Positions 16,051 through 25,145 of a DNA stretch of 32,395 nt are shown piece after piece; the stretch's first letter is position 1; the number at the start of each line of letters is the position of its first letter. Location: NCBI GenBank assembly GCA_028286945.1, contig JAQBQR010000025.1, positions 1 to 32,395 on the forward strand, written 5' to 3'. The translations under genes and the position numbers were made by a program. The notes under the pieces are model-generated. The model was not told the DNA's origin and did not search any database. It was given only the letters and a program-made list of their open reading frames with translations. This DNA comes from Parcubacteria group bacterium. Its GTDB lineage: Bacteria > Patescibacteriota > Minisyncoccia > Phycocordibacterales > Phycocordibacteraceae.

Positions 16051-16713
16051 ATGATACGTACACCTGAAGAATGGGAGCGTCGCTTTAAGCACATCGGCGC
16101 GCTTTGGATCCATAGCGGACGCAAAAGAGCACCGCACGCTCTGCTTACCTCAGGTAAGCACTCGAATGGATTCTTCAACAGCGAACTCGTTATGCAGGAT
16201 CCGTCTCTCCTCACTGAGGCATGTGAGGATCTCGTCGAACTCCTGCACAACGCGTCAAGGTTTCTCGACGAATTCGACCGCGTCGTGGGACCAGCCCTTG
16301 GCGCCATTACGCTCGCACACGAATTTGCTCGGACCGCAGCTGTATATCGCAAAAGTCCTTGCCTCCGAGCATATACCGAAAAGCGAGTGGTGGCTGGCCG
16401 AGATATGATGGTCTTCGACCGCACGCGGGTATTGCCTGGCGAACGGGTGCTGCTCGTGGAAGACGTGATCACCACGGGCAAAAGCGTTACGCTCGCGACA
16501 CGGGCTGTCGACGCAGCAGGCGGCATTCCTCTATCTCTTGTGGTGTCGCTGGTGAATCGGTCGGGTTTGCCTGCGGTTGATGGACGTACCATCATTTCGC
16601 TCATCAATCGAGCGTTGCCGGCTTGGGAATCAGCGGATTGTCCGCTTTGCAAACATGGTTCCGAAGCCATACGTCCGAAAGGAAAAGAAAATTGGGCATT
16701 ACTCACTGCCTAA
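16051..16713 (+). CDS. pyrE: Orotate phosphoribosyltransferase-like
   Basis: HALLTSGKHSNGFFNSELV, VVGPALGAITLAHEFAR, VLLVEDVITTGKSV PRPP motif. Confidence 0.85.
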   Translation: MIRTPEEWERRFKHIGALWIHSGRKRAPHALLTSGKHSNGFFNSELVMQDPSLLTEACEDLVELLHNASRFLDEFDRVVGPALGAITLAHEFARTAAVYRKSPCLRAYTEKRVVAGRDMMVFDRTRVLPGERVLLVEDVITTGKSVTLATRAVDAAGGIPLSLVVSLVNRSGLPAVDGRTIISLINRALPAWESADCPLCKHGSEAIRPKGKENWALLTA

Positions 16714-16721
16714 GATCTCTA

Positions 16722-16751
16722 AACGGCCCCGTGTGCGACGGGGCTGTTTTG
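16722..16751 (+). terminator. Terminator of pyrE
   Basis: CGGCCCCGTgtgcgACGGGGCtG followed by TTTTG. Confidence 0.8.
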
Positions 16752-16777
16752 TTTTTCATCCCGCCAGTTCTTTCCTG

Positions 16778-16783
16778 TATAAT
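16778..16783 (+). promoter_or_regulatory. -10 box TATAAT 6 nt upstream of the rmuC ATG (leaderless candidate)
   Basis: TATAATtgatacATG. Confidence 0.6.
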
Positions 16784-16789
16784 TGATAC

Positions 16790-17848
16790 ATGACCCCGCT
16801 TTACGTTGCTCTCATTATTCTCGCGCTTATTCTCGTGCAGGGAATTGGCTTATATATCATGGCTAAACGTCAGGAAAAACCTGATGCGCCTAAGGATGAC
16901 ACCGGCCTTCACATGCTTCAGAAACAGCTTGAAAGCCTCGAGCGTTCTATGGATTCCCGCATGAGCGAATCATCAAAGCAGATGAACGAAAGCATGCGCA
17001 ATCAGCTCGGTGAGTCGTCAAAGCTCATTCGTGAAATCACCGAAGAAATTACGAGTGTGAAGGAGATTGGGCGAGAAACAGGAAAGTTTGCCGAACAGCT
17101 CAAGTCTCTCCAGGACATTTTAAAGAACCCAAAGCAGCGCGGAATCCTGGGTGAGTACTATTTGGAAACCGTGCTTAAGAACGTGCTTCCGCCAGGCATG
17201 TATAAGATGCAGCACCCGTTTCTGAATGGAGAGATCGTGGATGCTGCGGTCTTTGTGAACGACAAGATCGTACCTATCGACTCGAAGTTTTCGCTCGATA
17301 ACTACAATCGCTACGTTCATGCCGAAGGTGCAGAGCGTATTGCCTTTGAAAAAACATTCGTAAACGATCTCAAGCTTCGTATCACGGAAACCGCAAAGTA
17401 CATTCGTCCTGAAGAAGGCACGATGGATTTCGCGTTCATGTTCATTCCCTCAGAAGGTATTTACTACGACCTTCTTACAAATCAGGTTGGTGCCGGTGAA
17501 GAAGAGAATCTAATCCAGCGCGCGGCAGGGAAGTATAAAGTTATCATTGTTTCTCCCACCTCATTCCTTGCGTACCTCCAGACCGTTATGCAGGGACTTA
17601 AGGCCATGCAGATTGAGAAGCAAGCTGAAGAGATTCAGAAGCGTGTGGGAGAACTTGGAAAGCATATTGGTGCATACGAGGATTATTACAAAAAACTTGG
17701 TACCGCATTGGGTACTGCAGTCTCTCATTACAATAGTGGCAGCAAGGAGCTCGGAAAGATTGAAAAGGACGTATACCGTATAGATGGAGAGCGAATTGGC
17801 CTTGATTTGGCACTTTTGGAGAAGCCAGGCGAAGCGGTGTTTGACTAG
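16790..17848 (+). CDS. rmuC: DNA recombination protein RmuC homologue
   Basis: N-terminal TM, coiled coil, LKNPKQRGILGEYYLETVLKNVLPPGMY, PIDSKFSLDNYNRYV, FMFIPSEGIYYDLL. Confidence 0.93.
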   Translation: MTPLYVALIILALILVQGIGLYIMAKRQEKPDAPKDDTGLHMLQKQLESLERSMDSRMSESSKQMNESMRNQLGESSKLIREITEEITSVKEIGRETGKFAEQLKSLQDILKNPKQRGILGEYYLETVLKNVLPPGMYKMQHPFLNGEIVDAAVFVNDKIVPIDSKFSLDNYNRYVHAEGAERIAFEKTFVNDLKLRITETAKYIRPEEGTMDFAFMFIPSEGIYYDLLTNQVGAGEEENLIQRAAGKYKVIIVSPTSFLAYLQTVMQGLKAMQIEKQAEEIQKRVGELGKHIGAYEDYYKKLGTALGTAVSHYNSGSKELGKIEKDVYRIDGERIGLDLALLEKPGEAVFD

Positions 17849-17901
17849 TACCCACTCGAGTACCATACTCATACCAGTCTTGGCAGCGTTGGAGAAACAG
17901 C

Positions 17902-18039
17902 ATGTTTTGGGCACTCATTATTCTTTTGATCGCCGTTGCAGTGCTCATTTGTGCGCTGGTCCTTAAGTGGGAAGACTGGATTGTCACCGTCTCTGCCATC
18001 GTGGCAGTCGTCTGTGCCCTCATTTTCTTCCTTCACTAA
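17902..18039 (+). CDS. 45-aa two-helix hydrophobic microprotein (absent from the supplied ORF track)
   Basis: MFWALIILLIAVAVLICALVLKWEDWIVTVSAIVAVVCALIFFLH*; SD GGAGaaacagcATG; followed by a terminator-like palindrome. Confidence 0.65.
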   Translation: MFWALIILLIAVAVLICALVLKWEDWIVTVSAIVAVVCALIFFLH

Positions 18040-18056
18040 GGGCTGAAAGGCAGGCT

Positions 18057-18078
18057 GGCCGCATCCTAGGATGCGGCC
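18057..18078 (+). terminator. 22-bp perfect palindrome plus T-rich tail
   Basis: GGCCGCATCCT|AGGATGCGGCC then TTGCTTTTT. Confidence 0.75.
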
Positions 18079-18115
18079 TTGCTTTTTATATAGAATCCCG
18101 TAAAATGGCCTTATT

Positions 18116-18448
18116 ATGGAAGTTGCAGTTATAAAGACAGGCGGGAAGCAGTACGTCGTTTCTGAGGGGTACACTATTACCATCGAGAAGATCGGACGCG
18201 GGGTCGCTACCCAGGACCTTAAAAAGGGTGATTCAATCACGTTTGATGAGGTTCTTATGACCGAAAAAGGTGACAAGCTTACCCTTGGAACTCCTTTCGT
18301 TTCAGGAGCAAAAATAACTGCCACCGTGCAGTCAGTGGGTCGCGCTAAGAAGGTTGAGGTTGTTAAGTACAAGGCTAAGAGCCGCTACTTCAAACGCCGC
18401 GGACACAAGCAGCCTGAGATCAAAGTTAAGATCGACACGCTCGGATAA
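18116..18448 (+). CDS. rplU: 50S ribosomal protein L21
   Basis: MEVAVIKTGGKQYVVSEG...VVKYKAKSRYFKRRGHKQPEIKVKI. Confidence 0.97.
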   Translation: MEVAVIKTGGKQYVVSEGYTITIEKIGRGVATQDLKKGDSITFDEVLMTEKGDKLTLGTPFVSGAKITATVQSVGRAKKVEVVKYKAKSRYFKRRGHKQPEIKVKIDTLG

Positions 18449-18452
18449 GACA

Positions 18453-18482
18453 AGCAAAAAACGCCGAAAGGCGTTTTTTGCT
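18453..18482 (+). terminator. Terminator of rplU
   Basis: AGCAAAAAACGCC-gaaa-GGCGTTTTTTGCT. Confidence 0.92.
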
Positions 18483-18545
18483 AAAGTGTCATAAATATTG
18501 TATTTTATTAAGGTTCAAAGTTTGAGTCCAACCAGGAGCAGGGAC

Positions 18546-18968
18546 ATGGGAACCAAGATCTTTTTACTCGTGCTGGCGATTATCTTCGGGTATTTGGGCG
18601 TATGGTGCGGCGATGCTCTGGGGTACTGGCCGCTCACGATCATTATCGGCAGCGTCTTTGCGTTAGTGGCCACAGCCGTCTGCGGGATCGCCTCCGTCAA
18701 ACTGTTCGCTTTGGAAGAGGGCGCATTTGGGCAGCCTTTTTCGGGACTGACACTCTTCTTCGGTGCATTGCTATTCGGTATCGTGGCCGCGCCGCTCAGT
18801 GACCATTCATGGGGGACCCCGTGGATCATCATCCTCTTCATCTCGGCGCTGCCGATTCTGTGGGAGATCAAGGAGTTATTCGCGGTGGTATTCAAACGGC
18901 CCCAGCCGCCGCAACGTGCACCAATACCTGACACCACCAACGTCACGCCGTTCAAGCGCGTGCGTTAA
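18546..18968 (+). CDS. Small multi-pass membrane protein (140 aa)
   Basis: SD AGGAGcagggacATG; four hydrophobic segments, Pro-rich cytoplasmic tail. Confidence 0.6.
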   Translation: MGTKIFLLVLAIIFGYLGVWCGDALGYWPLTIIIGSVFALVATAVCGIASVKLFALEEGAFGQPFSGLTLFFGALLFGIVAAPLSDHSWGTPWIIILFISALPILWEIKELFAVVFKRPQPPQRAPIPDTTNVTPFKRVR

Positions 18969-18994
18969 CAACACCTTTCATCAGAAGGAACTGG

Positions 18995-19016
18995 GGCCGC
19001 GGCAATTGTCGCGGCC
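18995..19016. terminator. Near-perfect palindromic bidirectional terminator between the membrane ORF and recR
   Basis: GGCCGCGgCAATTGtCGCGGCC. Confidence 0.7.
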
Positions 19017-19017
19017 T

Positions 19018-19617
19018 TTACGTTTCCTTGCGGTTCGTAAACGCTGCTGAAAGCGTTTCTTTATCTGCGTATTCAAGTTCAGAGCCGGTGGCAAGTCCGC
19101 GGCCAAGTTCAAAGAGCCGCATGTGGCCGCGCAGAGGCTGGAGAAGGCTTCGTATGTGCTCACTGGTATGTTCGCCTTCGCTCGTGGCAGAAAGGGCAAG
19201 GATGATCTCTTCAAGACCGGTATTGCTGCGACGCTCAACACGCTCTACTAATTCACGCTCACGAATTGCTCCTTTACCCGAAAGGGTAAGTACTCCGCCA
19301 AGCACGAAGTAACGTCCACGGTATGAACCGGTGCGCTCCATTGCCAAAAGATCCTGGTCACGTTCTACGAGCATAAGTTGTGCATCGCTCCTACCAGTAT
19401 CCGAACAGTAGTTACACAAATCGTTTGTGCCGCTCCAGAACCGTCTACACTCTGCGCATTGCTTTACGGAGGCACCAATAGAGCTAATGAGGTCCGCTAA
19501 ACGCGTTCTATCACCAGAGTTTGATGCTAGGAGATGATATACGAAACGCTTCGCTTGGCGTGGGCCAATTCCGGGAAAGCGCTCGAAGGCGCGTGCTAGT
19601 TCGTCAACGCGGTCCAT
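19018..19617 (-). CDS. recR: Recombination protein RecR
   Basis: FPGIGPRQAKRFVYHLL, Cys4 zinc finger CAECRRF..CNYC, Toprim segment. Confidence 0.95.
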   Translation of the reverse strand: MDRVDELARAFERFPGIGPRQAKRFVYHLLASNSGDRTRLADLISSIGASVKQCAECRRFWSGTNDLCNYCSDTGRSDAQLMLVERDQDLLAMERTGSYRGRYFVLGGVLTLSGKGAIRERELVERVERRSNTGLEEIILALSATSEGEHTSEHIRSLLQPLRGHMRLFELGRGLATGSELEYADKETLSAAFTNRKET

Positions 19618-19618
19618 A

Positions 19619-19906
19619 CTAAGAATGAATAAGGATTAGAATTCTGCTCAATGAAAAGAGTGCGATTGCGCCCCATACGATATTTAACCAAAACGGTTGA
19701 AAGTCTCGATGAATATAGGTCTCAGTTGCTATGGCTATAGCTGAAAATAAGTTAAGGGCAGGGTAGAGAATATCTGAAGGAGAAATCACCTCCAAGCTTA
19801 CGAGCCCATAGGCAGTAAGCGTCACAATAACGCCAAGCCACCCGAGCATTTCGATTGCAGGGTATCGCTTTGTAACAGTCGCTTTTTTAGTACGAGACAA
19901 CAGCAT
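19619..19906 (-). CDS. Small membrane protein, CBU_0592-like
   Basis: LGWLGVIVTLTAYGLVSLEVISPSDILYPALNLFSAIAIATETYIHRDFQPFWLNIVWGAIALFSL. Confidence 0.65.
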   Translation of the reverse strand: MLLSRTKKATVTKRYPAIEMLGWLGVIVTLTAYGLVSLEVISPSDILYPALNLFSAIAIATETYIHRDFQPFWLNIVWGAIALFSLSRILILIHS

Positions 19907-19908
19907 AC

Positions 19909-21270
19909 TTAAAATTCTCCAGCGAGGTCACCATACCCTGACTTATCCATTGGCATGTAGCTGGTACGCTTTTCATCGAAGTATAGTTCAACTTTTCCAG
20001 TGGGCCCGTTACGGTGCTTTTCCACAAGAATCTCAGCCACGTTCTTACGATCACTGTCTTCCTTCGTGCGGTCTTCGCGGTGAATGAAGATAACCACGTC
20101 GGCATCCTGCTCGATAGAACCTGAGTCGCGAAGGTCAGAAAGACGAGGCTTTCCGCCGCGCTGTTCAACGGCACGAGACAGCTGGGAAAGGGCAAGCACC
20201 GGAACATCAAGTTCTCGAGCAAGTGACTTAAGCGAACGGGAGATTTCCGTAACCTGCTGCACCATTGAATCAGATGCACGGCTGCTTGTGGGTGCCATGA
20301 GCTGGAGATAGTCGACCACAATGAGTCCAATACCGCGTTCACGCTTCAAGCGACGCGCCACAGCACGCATGGCGAGGATATTATTTCCTGCCTTGTCGTC
20401 AATATAAATAGGAGCTTTCGAAAGCGTCTCAAGTGCGTCACGGATACGTTCAAAGTCTTGTTCTTCATGCACGCTGCCAGTGCGGATTTTCCAGGAGTTA
20501 ACGTATGACTCAGCAGAGAGCATACGATCCACCAACTGCTCAGCGCTCATTTCAAGTGAGAAAATTCCGACAGGGATGTTATGACGTACAGCCGCATTAC
20601 GCGCGATATCAAGCGCAAGCGACGTCTTACCGACCGAAGGGCGAGCAGCAAGGATAACAAGATCTGATTTGTGGAGTCCGGAGAGGAGGGTATCCAAATC
20701 AGGATAGCCGGTTGGAACGCCGCGAATAGCACCATCCTTTCCAGAGTTCGCCGCAATGCGCTCCCAGGCGCTCTCAAGTTTGTCGCCGATGGCAATGAAC
20801 TTATGAGATGCAGACGCGTTTCCGATGGCATAGATCATTTTTTCAGCCTCGTCGAGCACCTCGGCGGTGTCGCGGCTCTCTTCGTATGCAGATTCAGCAA
20901 TGTCGTGTGACGCTTCAATCAAGGAACGCATAATCTGCTTACGCGTCACGAGCTCCGCATAATGCGTAAAGTTACCAGCTGCAGGGGCGGCACTTGCAAG
21001 TTCTGCAATGTACGCGCGGCCGCCAGAACGTTCAAGAGTTCCGTTCGCCTGAAGGCGTTCAGAAAGAGTAAGGATATCTATAGGTTCACCGCGGTCAGAA
21101 AGCTCGCGCATGCCTTCGAAAATGGTGCGGTGCTTTTCTGCATAGAACGAGTCAGCACGAACGGTATCTGAGACGTCATGGATAGCTTCTGGTTTTAGAA
21201 GAAGAGAACCTAAGAGGCCGCGTTCAGATTCAAGACTTTGAGGAGGGATGCGCATTGCGTAGTCAGCCAT
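19909..21270 (-). CDS. dnaB: Replicative DNA helicase DnaB
   Basis: PPQSLESERGLLGSLL, LVILAARPSVGKTSLALDIARNAA, IGLIVVDYLQLM, LSQLSRAVEQRGGKPRLSDLRDSGSIEQDADVV; no intein. Confidence 0.97.
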   Translation of the reverse strand: MADYAMRIPPQSLESERGLLGSLLLKPEAIHDVSDTVRADSFYAEKHRTIFEGMRELSDRGEPIDILTLSERLQANGTLERSGGRAYIAELASAAPAAGNFTHYAELVTRKQIMRSLIEASHDIAESAYEESRDTAEVLDEAEKMIYAIGNASASHKFIAIGDKLESAWERIAANSGKDGAIRGVPTGYPDLDTLLSGLHKSDLVILAARPSVGKTSLALDIARNAAVRHNIPVGIFSLEMSAEQLVDRMLSAESYVNSWKIRTGSVHEEQDFERIRDALETLSKAPIYIDDKAGNNILAMRAVARRLKRERGIGLIVVDYLQLMAPTSSRASDSMVQQVTEISRSLKSLARELDVPVLALSQLSRAVEQRGGKPRLSDLRDSGSIEQDADVVIFIHREDRTKEDSDRKNVAEILVEKHRNGPTGKVELYFDEKRTSYMPMDKSGYGDLAGEF

Positions 21271-21332
21271 ACCTCTATTGTATCTAAAGGACTGATGAAT
21301 TGCACAGAAATTCTGCGTTTTCAGCCTTTGGG

Positions 21333-22832
21333 CTACTTGCTATGTATTTTGGGTCCGGAAGAGGAGTCTTCCACAGTATATCCCCGGTTTTCGATGTGGA
21401 TACGCAGCTCATCTGCACGAGCGTAGTCTTGCGCTTGTCGTGCGGCTTCGCGTTCATGAGCAAATTGAATGACGTCTGCAGGCACGGGAGTCTGAATAAT
21501 TTGAGCAAAAGGAGGTTTTGTAAGTGAGAGGCCAAGGACTGCTTCGGCGGTTTCAATAGCGCCCCAGATTTTCTTTGGAGAGATTTCATCATCGCGCACA
21601 ATTTCCCAGAGCGCAGCAATGACGCGCGGCGTGCCAAGGTCATCTGCAGCAAGCGCTCGGATGCGCTCACTTTCATCTCCATACACAGCTATACCCTTTG
21701 AATCTTCTTTGATAGTACGAGTTATCTTCCAAAGTCTGTTTAACGCTTCAGCGGATGCACCAAGAGCGTCCCACGAGAAGGAGAGGGGAGTGCGGTAGTG
21801 TGCCTGGAGAAAGAAATAGCGAAGAGCGAGCGGGTGGAATCCGCGATTAGTAATGTCAGACAAATAGATATCATTTCCAAGTGACTTTGATATTTTTTCA
21901 TCTTGTATGGTGACAAATGCTTCGTGCATCCAATAACGAGCAAGTGGTTTACCGTTAGCGCTTTCCGACTGAGCAATTTCATTATTATGATGTACAGGGA
22001 TATGGTCTATGCCGCCGGTATGAATATCAATTTCTGCTCCAAGGAGAGCCTTGCTCATTGCTGAACATTCAATGTGCCATCCCGGAAAACCGAGACCCCA
22101 CGGTGAAGACCACTCTTGCTGTCGCGCACTTCCTGCTGGTGAGAATTTCCATAGAGCGAAATCCTGCGGATTTCGCTTCTCTGTATTTTCTTTAATACGT
22201 CCTCGACCGGCGAGGGTAACGCGATCAGCAACATCTCCGGCTGTTCCCGTTTTTATAAACTCCTGTGGAATATTTCCGAGCTTCCCATACCCGGGGAACG
22301 TACTCACGTCAAAATAAATACCATCGCGAATGCGATACGTGTGGCCCTGAGACTCGAGAGTCTTTACCATTGCGATTTGCTCAGGTATGTATTGAGTCGC
22401 ATGAGGGAATTGAATATCATTCGTATCAATATTCATACTCCTTAAATCATCCTGGAATAGTCGCGTATATTCTGCTGCAATATCTTCAGCAGAACGATTT
22501 TCCTTTCGCGCACCAACTTCCATTTTATCTTCGCCCTCATCAGCATCGCTAACGAGATGGCCCACGTCCGTTATGTTGATGACACGACGGACATGGAAGT
22601 CATTCGCTTTAAGTACCCGTGCGACCAAATCTGCAAATAGCGGAGCTTTAAGGTTACCTATGTGCTGTTTGCTATATACGGTAGGACCACAGGAATACAA
22701 CGTTACCTGCCCAGGCTTTAGCGGTATAAAAGACTGTTTTTTACCTCCTAACGTATTCGTCAAAAAGACTTGTCCTCCGCGGAGTTCCTTTATGCTACGC
22801 GAAAACGGCCACATATAGCTATACCGTACCAC
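21333..22832 (-). CDS. cysS: Cysteinyl-tRNA synthetase
   Basis: CGPTVYSKQHIGNLKAPLFADL, GFPGWHIECSAMSKALLG, EKISKSLGN. Confidence 0.96.
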   Translation of the reverse strand: MVRYSYMWPFSRSIKELRGGQVFLTNTLGGKKQSFIPLKPGQVTLYSCGPTVYSKQHIGNLKAPLFADLVARVLKANDFHVRRVINITDVGHLVSDADEGEDKMEVGARKENRSAEDIAAEYTRLFQDDLRSMNIDTNDIQFPHATQYIPEQIAMVKTLESQGHTYRIRDGIYFDVSTFPGYGKLGNIPQEFIKTGTAGDVADRVTLAGRGRIKENTEKRNPQDFALWKFSPAGSARQQEWSSPWGLGFPGWHIECSAMSKALLGAEIDIHTGGIDHIPVHHNNEIAQSESANGKPLARYWMHEAFVTIQDEKISKSLGNDIYLSDITNRGFHPLALRYFFLQAHYRTPLSFSWDALGASAEALNRLWKITRTIKEDSKGIAVYGDESERIRALAADDLGTPRVIAALWEIVRDDEISPKKIWGAIETAEAVLGLSLTKPPFAQIIQTPVPADVIQFAHEREAARQAQDYARADELRIHIENRGYTVEDSSSGPKIHSK

Positions 22833-22844
22833 ACTGCGCGAAAC

Positions 22845-23765
22845 CTAAATCCACTTCTTAGCCTTAAAGTACGTGATAAGCACCAAGACCGTAATCACCA
22901 TAAGACCCACCACAACAAAGAAGCCATGAGAAGAATTGGCAAGAGGTATACCGCTGATATTCATCCCAAAGAGTCCGGCAATGATGGTAAGTGGAACTGC
23001 GGCAAACGTAACCACGGTGAGTCGCTGAATGATCTCGTTCTGCAGAGTGGAGAGAATCGAATCATTTGTCTCGCGGAGTTCTGCCGCCACTTCACGATAT
23101 GACGTCACGATCGTAATGGCATGGGTATGTTCCGCTTCAATGTGCGCCGCGTGTTCTTCAAATGATTTACCAAAGAAAACAGGAGAGGAAAGCTGTTTCA
23201 AGAATTCTTTAAGAGGTTCGGTGTGGCGCGCGAGGGTGGTGTCAAAACGCAGCAGCACACGACCAACCAACGAAATACTTCGCACGGTAGCGCGTTCACG
23301 GCCACTAAAAATATCTTCCTCTATTCGTTCAAGCATACGGGCAAATTGTTCTGCTTCTTCACTAATGGCGGAATACAAATGGCGAAGGACACGCTCTATA
23401 AGATCAGCGTTGCTTGGCTTTCGCTTTCCTCCTATACCAAGTAATTCTTCCGACTCAAATACCTTATGCAAACTATGAATGGTAGTAATCAATTCATAGC
23501 GACAGGTGATGAGGAAATGCTTTCCCGCAATGAAATCAATTTCCTGGCTCTTCGCGCCACCGTTAGGATCGGTCGTCGGGAAGTGAAGAACTAAATACAC
23601 ATAATTCTCTGTATCAACCACTACCGGATAAGGAGTTGGAGAAATAATCTCTTCTTCGATGCGTGGATCGATGCCAAATTCTGCGATGACATCATCGAGT
23701 TCCTGGCGCGTAGGTGACTCCATATCTACCCACGTAATTCCACTTCTGACATGGCGCGTAATCAT
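22845..23765 (-). CDS. corA: CorA-family magnesium/cobalt transporter
   Basis: C-terminal two TMs with FGMNISG (GMN signature). Start chosen at MITRHVRSGITWVD. Confidence 0.9.
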   Translation of the reverse strand: MITRHVRSGITWVDMESPTRQELDDVIAEFGIDPRIEEEIISPTPYPVVVDTENYVYLVLHFPTTDPNGGAKSQEIDFIAGKHFLITCRYELITTIHSLHKVFESEELLGIGGKRKPSNADLIERVLRHLYSAISEEAEQFARMLERIEEDIFSGRERATVRSISLVGRVLLRFDTTLARHTEPLKEFLKQLSSPVFFGKSFEEHAAHIEAEHTHAITIVTSYREVAAELRETNDSILSTLQNEIIQRLTVVTFAAVPLTIIAGLFGMNISGIPLANSSHGFFVVVGLMVITVLVLITYFKAKKWI

Positions 23766-23781
23766 ATGAGCGTATGGTATC

Positions 23782-25110
23782 ATGCCTCCATACATGGAAG
23801 ACTCGAACGAAGAACAACATCTTTTCAACGAAGAAAGCGCATCATCAGGCACCAACGCATCGCGCATGCGTTCATGGCGTTTTGGTAGAACTCTCAAATT
23901 CAGTGTCGTGTGTGCGGTTGTTTTGGTTGTGGGATTTGTCGGCGGACTTACGGTGGGTGCTGCAGGGGGTGGACAAAAAGTTTTAGCAAATATCCCACTC
24001 ATTGGAGATGGACTTGATGCAACGCCAAACTCAAGCTTGGACTTCAGTGATTTCTGGAAGGTATATAACGTGCTTCAGTCTCGTTTTGTACAAACACACG
24101 CATCATCTACTCCCGCTACAGCACAAAGCGAGATGTACGCTGCTATTCAAGGGTTAGTAACCGCGTATGGTGATCCATACACCGTCTTCTTCCCACCAGA
24201 ACAGGCAAAGCTGTTCCAGGACAATATTGCAGGGAATTTCAGCGGAGTGGGTATGGAAATTGGCGAGAATTCTTCAGGTGCGCTTACCGTCATTGCGCCG
24301 CTACGCGGCACTCCGGCAGATAAAGCAGGCATTCTAGCAGGAGATAGCTTGCTCGCCATTGATGGAAAAAAGACTGACGGACTTTCAACCGATGAAGCAG
24401 TGAAACTCATCCGTGGACCTAAAGGATCTACGGTGACCTTTACCATAGGGCGTGGGGGTACCACAAAAGATATTAAGGTAGTACGCGACACTATCCAGGT
24501 TCCAACTATCGATCACAAATATGATGCTAAGACGGGTGTCTACACCATTGCGCTCTACGAATTCACGGCAAACTCTGCACAACTCTTTGATGGTGCCTTT
24601 GCCGACTTCCAGAAGTCAGGCAGTACCAAGCTCATCGTTGATCTTCGTGGCAACCCAGGCGGATATCTTGATTCAGCAGTGCGCATGGCAAGTCATTTCC
24701 TTCCGGACGGTAGCACGGTGGTAACGGAAGACTATAAGGGAAACCAGCCAAACCTTGTGCATAAGAGTACGGGACCTAATGACCTTCCAAAGGGAACAAA
24801 GGTGGTGGTCCTTATGGATCAGGGCTCTGCCTCAGCGTCTGAGATCTTCTCAGGAGCGCTTCAAGATAACAAAGCAGCAACACTCATCGGTACTCGCTCA
24901 TTCGGTAAGGGCTCGGTGCAGGAACTCGTAAACATCGGTAAAGCTTCACTAAAGGTAACGGTCGCTCGCTGGCTCACGCCATCAGGACGTTCTATTTCTG
25001 ACGGAGGATTAACCCCTGATATTAAAGTTGAGCGCACTCAAGACGATGTCACCGCCGGTAAGGATCCTCAGATGTCGCGTGCCGTTCAGTTCCTCACAAC
25101 AGGGAAGTAG
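23782..25110 (+). CDS. ctpA: S41-family C-terminal processing peptidase
   Basis: PDZ (GVGMEIGENSSGALTVIAPLRGTPADKAGILAGDSLLAIDG) and catalytic region DQGSASASEIFSGALQDNKAATLIGTRSFGKGSVQ. Confidence 0.94.
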   Translation: MPPYMEDSNEEQHLFNEESASSGTNASRMRSWRFGRTLKFSVVCAVVLVVGFVGGLTVGAAGGGQKVLANIPLIGDGLDATPNSSLDFSDFWKVYNVLQSRFVQTHASSTPATAQSEMYAAIQGLVTAYGDPYTVFFPPEQAKLFQDNIAGNFSGVGMEIGENSSGALTVIAPLRGTPADKAGILAGDSLLAIDGKKTDGLSTDEAVKLIRGPKGSTVTFTIGRGGTTKDIKVVRDTIQVPTIDHKYDAKTGVYTIALYEFTANSAQLFDGAFADFQKSGSTKLIVDLRGNPGGYLDSAVRMASHFLPDGSTVVTEDYKGNQPNLVHKSTGPNDLPKGTKVVVLMDQGSASASEIFSGALQDNKAATLIGTRSFGKGSVQELVNIGKASLKVTVARWLTPSGRSISDGGLTPDIKVERTQDDVTAGKDPQMSRAVQFLTTGK

Positions 25111-25145
25111 GTCTATATTCTCGGATATACTGAACGCACTGGTAT

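Noticed and set aside
16032-16706. 224-aa minus-strand ORF
   Set aside because: Exact antisense of pyrE, Ser/Arg-rich, shadow ORF.
19887-20342. 151-aa minus ORF
   Set aside because: Out-of-frame within dnaB, which has full motif support.
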